From contig JANXCV010000001.1 of the NCBI GenBank assembly GCA_025059235.1, forward strand, positions 143,204 to 207,203: a stretch of DNA of 64,000 bases, read 5' to 3'. Below the pieces are notes generated by a model that was not told the DNA's origin, ran no database searches, and was given only the letters and a program-made list of their open reading frames with translations. Both the position numbers and the translations under genes were made by a program. Shown one piece after another: positions 61,668-64,000 of this stretch (position 1 is the stretch's first letter; every line of letters begins with the position of its first letter). This stretch comes from Candidatus Calescibacterium sp. Its GTDB lineage: Bacteria; DRYD01.

Positions 61668-62630
61668 ATGCTTAAAGCCGGTGTTATTGGAGTCGGATAC
61701 ATGGGATCCCACCACGCAAGAATATATTCTACTCTAAATAACATAGTCAAACTTCAGGGAGTCTTTGACATAGATCAATCCAAATCCGAACTAGTTTCAA
61801 AAAACTTAAACGTCAAAAATTACCAAAACATGAACGAATTGATACATGATTGTGATGTCATATCTATTGCAACACCTACCGATAAACATCACGAAATAGC
61901 TATCTCCTGCATAAAAAAAGGAAAACATGTACTAATAGAAAAACCAATAGCAGAAACTTTAGAAAAAGCAGAAGAAATAAAATACTATGCTCAGAAGTAC
62001 GGTGTAAAAGTAATGGTTGGGCATACCGAAAGATTCAACCCCGTCATAAGACAACTTTCAAACTACGTGGTTAACCCAATATTTATCGAATGCAGAAGGA
62101 TGGGACCATTACCCAGCAGAAAATCCTCTACAGGCGTCCTACTCGACCTAATGATACATGACATAGACATTATAGTCAACCACTTGATGAAAGGGAATAA
62201 GATAAAAAGTATAAGCTCCATGGGTAATAGCGTCTATACTTTTACAAATAACGAAGATATAGCAGTAGGAAACATTATCTTTGACAATGGAAGTATAGCA
62301 GTAATGACTGCCAGTAGATGTTACCCATCCAAAGAAAGAAAAATGAGAATAGTGCAACCAGATAATTCGATATATGTAGACATGATCCTACAATACATGG
62401 AAATTCATCACGTACCTTCAAACATATACAAGCATGCCGATAAAGAATCTTTCGAAGTAAAAATTGAAATACCAAACATAATAAGATCTGAATCGCTGAG
62501 AATGGAAATAATAGAATTTCTGGATAGTGTTATCAAAAACAGAGAACCTCTTGTCAGCATAGACGATGGTATAAATTCCTTACGTATAGCTACACAAATG
62601 CTTAAAAATATGCAAATCGCAATGATATGA
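61668..62630 (+). CDS. Gfo/Idh/MocA oxidoreductase, candidate UDP-GlcNAc 3-dehydrogenase
   Basis: A 320-residue NAD-dependent dehydrogenase. The Rossmann start is AGVIGVGYMGSHHARIY. The EKPIA motif carries the catalytic Lys, and RMGPLPSRKSSTGVLLDLMIHDIDI contains the family His. This last segment resembles GnnA, which oxidises UDP-GlcNAc at C3 so that a transaminase (GnnB) can make the diamino sugar GlcNAc3N. The gene is 6 bases after fabZ and overlaps lpxA by 4 bases. The absence of a gnnB here leaves the assignment open. Confidence 0.85.
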   Translation: MLKAGVIGVGYMGSHHARIYSTLNNIVKLQGVFDIDQSKSELVSKNLNVKNYQNMNELIHDCDVISIATPTDKHHEIAISCIKKGKHVLIEKPIAETLEKAEEIKYYAQKYGVKVMVGHTERFNPVIRQLSNYVVNPIFIECRRMGPLPSRKSSTGVLLDLMIHDIDIIVNHLMKGNKIKSISSMGNSVYTFTNNEDIAVGNIIFDNGSIAVMTASRCYPSKERKMRIVQPDNSIYVDMILQYMEIHHVPSNIYKHADKESFEVKIEIPNIIRSESLRMEIIEFLDSVIKNREPLVSIDDGINSLRIATQMLKNMQIAMI

Positions 62631-63403
62631 AATATTACGTTCATCCTACTTCTCAGATCGATGAAAATGTAATAATAGAAGATGGTGTCTTTATAGGACC
62701 TTATTGTGTTATATCCAAAAACGTCAAAATAATGAGAAATGCCTACATTACCCACTGTATCATGGGGGAAAATAACATTATCTATCCCAATGTAGTCATA
62801 GGTACTGAACCCCAGGATAAAAATTTTAAAAATGAACATACATTAGTGAAAATCGGAAACAATAATATAATAAGAGAATTGACATGTATCCAAAGAGCTA
62901 CAGGGGAAAATAACATAACTTATATCGGGGACAATAACTTCATAATGTCACAAGTTCATATAGGCCACAATTGCTACATAGGAAACAATACTATAATTTC
63001 TACGTTAGTTGGAGTAGCTGGGTATACTTTTGTCGACGACTTTGTAATCCTCGGCGGTATGTCAGGAATACATCAAAAAGTTAGAATCGGAAAATACACC
63101 ATTATAGGTGGATTAACTAAAGTATCCCAGGATATACCTCCTTTTATGATGGTCGATGGAAATCCCCCAAGGGTTGTAGGAATAAATCGTGAAGGAATGA
63201 AAAGAAACGGATTTTCCTCTAAACAAATCGATTTGGCAAGAAAAATATACAAAATAATATATACCAAAAAGATGTCTATTAGAAACGTGGTAAAAACTAT
63301 TGAAGATTTGAGAAATAGTTATGTTGACGAAGATGATCTATTCATAATAGATACTTTCCTGGATTTTCTAAAGGGATATAGTATAAGGGGAATAAAGAAG
63401 TAA
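62627..63403 (+). CDS. lpxA: UDP-GlcNAc O/N-acyltransferase LpxA
   Basis: LpxA adds a 3-hydroxyacyl chain to UDP-GlcNAc (or GlcNAc3N) in the first step of lipid A synthesis. The 258 residues match the family. The left-handed beta-helix has hexapeptide repeats (IEDGVFIGPYCVISKNVKI). The catalytic His lies in SQVHIGHNCYIGN, the substrate loop in GTEPQDKNFKNE, and the C-terminal helical part starts MVDGNPPRVVGINREGMKRNGFS. It overlaps the dehydrogenase gene by 4 bases. Its stop lies just before one arm of a perfect inverted repeat. Confidence 0.93.
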   Translation: MKYYVHPTSQIDENVIIEDGVFIGPYCVISKNVKIMRNAYITHCIMGENNIIYPNVVIGTEPQDKNFKNEHTLVKIGNNNIIRELTCIQRATGENNITYIGDNNFIMSQVHIGHNCYIGNNTIISTLVGVAGYTFVDDFVILGGMSGIHQKVRIGKYTIIGGLTKVSQDIPPFMMVDGNPPRVVGINREGMKRNGFSSKQIDLARKIYKIIYTKKMSIRNVVKTIEDLRNSYVDEDDLFIIDTFLDFLKGYSIRGIKK

Positions 63404-63659
63404 GGGTGTAGGTTGGGATTTTAGCTACCTTTAAGCTGTTCCGTCTGGGCAATCAGGACACTCTTTAGCTAAATACCCATCACCGGGACAATCAGGACAC
63501 TCCTTAGATATTACTATCCCATCATCGGGACAATCGGGACAATTCTTAGAGATCAGACCCGTTATAGCCAAGGTAGCTACCAGAGCCAGGGTGCTCAAAG
63601 ATATTATTATTTTTTTCACTCAATGCACCTCCGTTTTTTTTATTTCCCAACCTACACCC
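63404..63659. repeat. perfect 15-bp inverted repeat enclosing a small gene
   Basis: GGGTGTAGGTTGGGA at 63404-63418 and its exact reverse complement at 63645-63659 enclose 226 bases containing one small minus-strand gene (63431-63619). A second pair, TAGCTACCTT at 63422-63431 and AAGGTAGCTA at 63570-63579, lies inside. The left arm begins at the base after the lpxA stop. No transposase or recombinase gene is in the window. Confidence 0.85.
63431..63619 (-). CDS. small exported protein with three CPDC repeats
   Basis: A 62-residue protein translated from a GTG with the strong Shine-Dalgarno GGAGGTG about 6 bases upstream. A signal peptide (MKKIIISLSTLALVATLAIT) is followed by a mature part of about 38 residues holding the motif CPDCP(x)DG three times, at residues 27, 41 and 54. 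Six cysteines in CxxC pairs next to Asp and Gly suggest binding of metal ions or a redox role. No family was recognised. The gene is enclosed by an inverted repeat and lies between lpxA (convergent) and a carboxypeptidase gene. Confidence 0.75.
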   Translation of the reverse strand: MKKIIISLSTLALVATLAITGLISKNCPDCPDDGIVISKECPDCPGDGYLAKECPDCPDGTA

Positions 63660-63698
63660 ACTATTAATACTTTCAACAAAACGATAATTTTGTCCTCT

Positions 63699-64000
63699 TT
63701 ATGCTTGTGTAATTGTATATGACTGGGTTGGAATCTTGCCACTAACCAGATTTGACATGAATACTTTTACCATCTCTAGAGTTTCATTTTTTATGCTTTC
63801 TAATTCTTCTTTGTCTTTTGGAAAAAAGCTCCTACCTATTTCTAGGGTGTATGAAAATCTACCTTCCATGTGATGATAATCTGTACTGCATCCGGTTGTG
63901 GGATATAGTTCGATGCTTTGCATAACTCTGTATTTATTCATGACTTTTTTGCTCATTTCTTGGGCTACTTCTCTGTATATTTTGTCCCACTGGGTTGGTT
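63699..64000 (-). CDS. M14-family zinc carboxypeptidase, C-terminal part
   Basis: The frame is open from 63699 to the right edge of the window, and an internal ATG at 63956 is not the true start. The visible 100 residues have the C-terminal signature of carboxypeptidase A-like enzymes: SIELYPTTGCSTDYHHMEGRFSYTLEIG, where the Glu in TLEIG is the catalytic general base, followed by helix-rich SFFPKDKEELESIKNE. The zinc ligands lie upstream, outside the window. Cellular location cannot be judged. Confidence 0.7.
   Translation of the reverse strand, partial: PTQWDKIYREVAQEMSKKVMNKYRVMQSIELYPTTGCSTDYHHMEGRFSYTLEIGRSFFPKDKEELESIKNETLEMVKVFMSNLVSGKIPTQSYTITQA

Overview
The window is an AT-rich, gene-dense chromosomal segment of an uncultivated-type, low-GC, diderm (Gram-negative) bacterium. 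The outer membrane is indicated by an LptD-like LPS transporter (30228..32321), LpxA and FabZ (61170..63403), a LolD-type ABC ATPase and several lipoproteins. Many genes overlap by 1 to 50 bases, which suggests a compact genome. No insertion sequence, integrase, phage gene or CRISPR array was seen. UGA is used as an ordinary stop and a release factor 2 gene is present. The phylum cannot be assigned by eye.

Layout. 1-5400 (minus): a translationally coupled run with a kinase-like protein (cut by the left edge), a LolD-type ATPase, HflX, thiamine pyrophosphokinase, a FliG homologue and two small proteins. 5586-13439 (plus): two pseudopilins, a PEMT/ICMT-type methyltransferase, a metallo-beta-lactamase-fold protein, a SpoU methyltransferase, a GNAT protein interrupted by an in-frame UGA, two tandem zinc-ribbon paralogues, a YifB/ComM ATPase and a Ser/Thr kinase. 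13548-24290 (mixed): a catalytically gutted aldehyde dehydrogenase, a cytosolic-looking clostripain peptidase, FolE-TsaD-RnpA, PfkA, a delta-60-repeat lipoprotein and a second pseudopilin cluster. 24353-35607 (plus): PrmA-like, NTP transferase, LepB, FolD-like, SpoIID-domain protein, PilT, tRNA-Trp, LptD, alcohol dehydrogenase and an RsmB/F-type methyltransferase. 36031-39699 (minus): an exported protein and a second SpoIID-domain protein. 39830-46058 (plus): two sugar-ABC permeases separated by mfd, a lipoprotein, prfB and a small gene.

46059-47177 is the most striking non-coding region. It has a very AT-rich tract, seventeen DnaA-box-like 9-mers in about 340 bases, TAC/TAG trinucleotide runs of DnaA-trio type around an AT-only core, and three spaced AT-rich direct repeats. 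It reads as a chromosomal replication origin, although dnaA, dnaN and rpmH are not in the window.

47178-63403 (plus): AlaS, then FliH-FliI-FliJ, a lipoprotein, a Na/Ca-exchanger-family protein, a kinase with TPRs, a TgpA-type transglutaminase, a LuxC-like reductase, FabZ, a Gfo/Idh/MocA dehydrogenase and LpxA. The last three suggest a lipid A built on a diamino sugar. At the right edge a tiny exported protein with three CPDC repeats sits inside a perfect 15-bp inverted repeat, followed by the 3' end of an M14 zinc carboxypeptidase.

Functional themes are type IV pilus or type II secretion-like parts (five pseudopilin or minor-pilin genes, PilT), flagellar or related export parts (FliG, FliH, FliI, FliJ), envelope biogenesis, and eukaryotic-like kinases. 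All calls come from reading the sequence and from knowledge of families. No database search was run.
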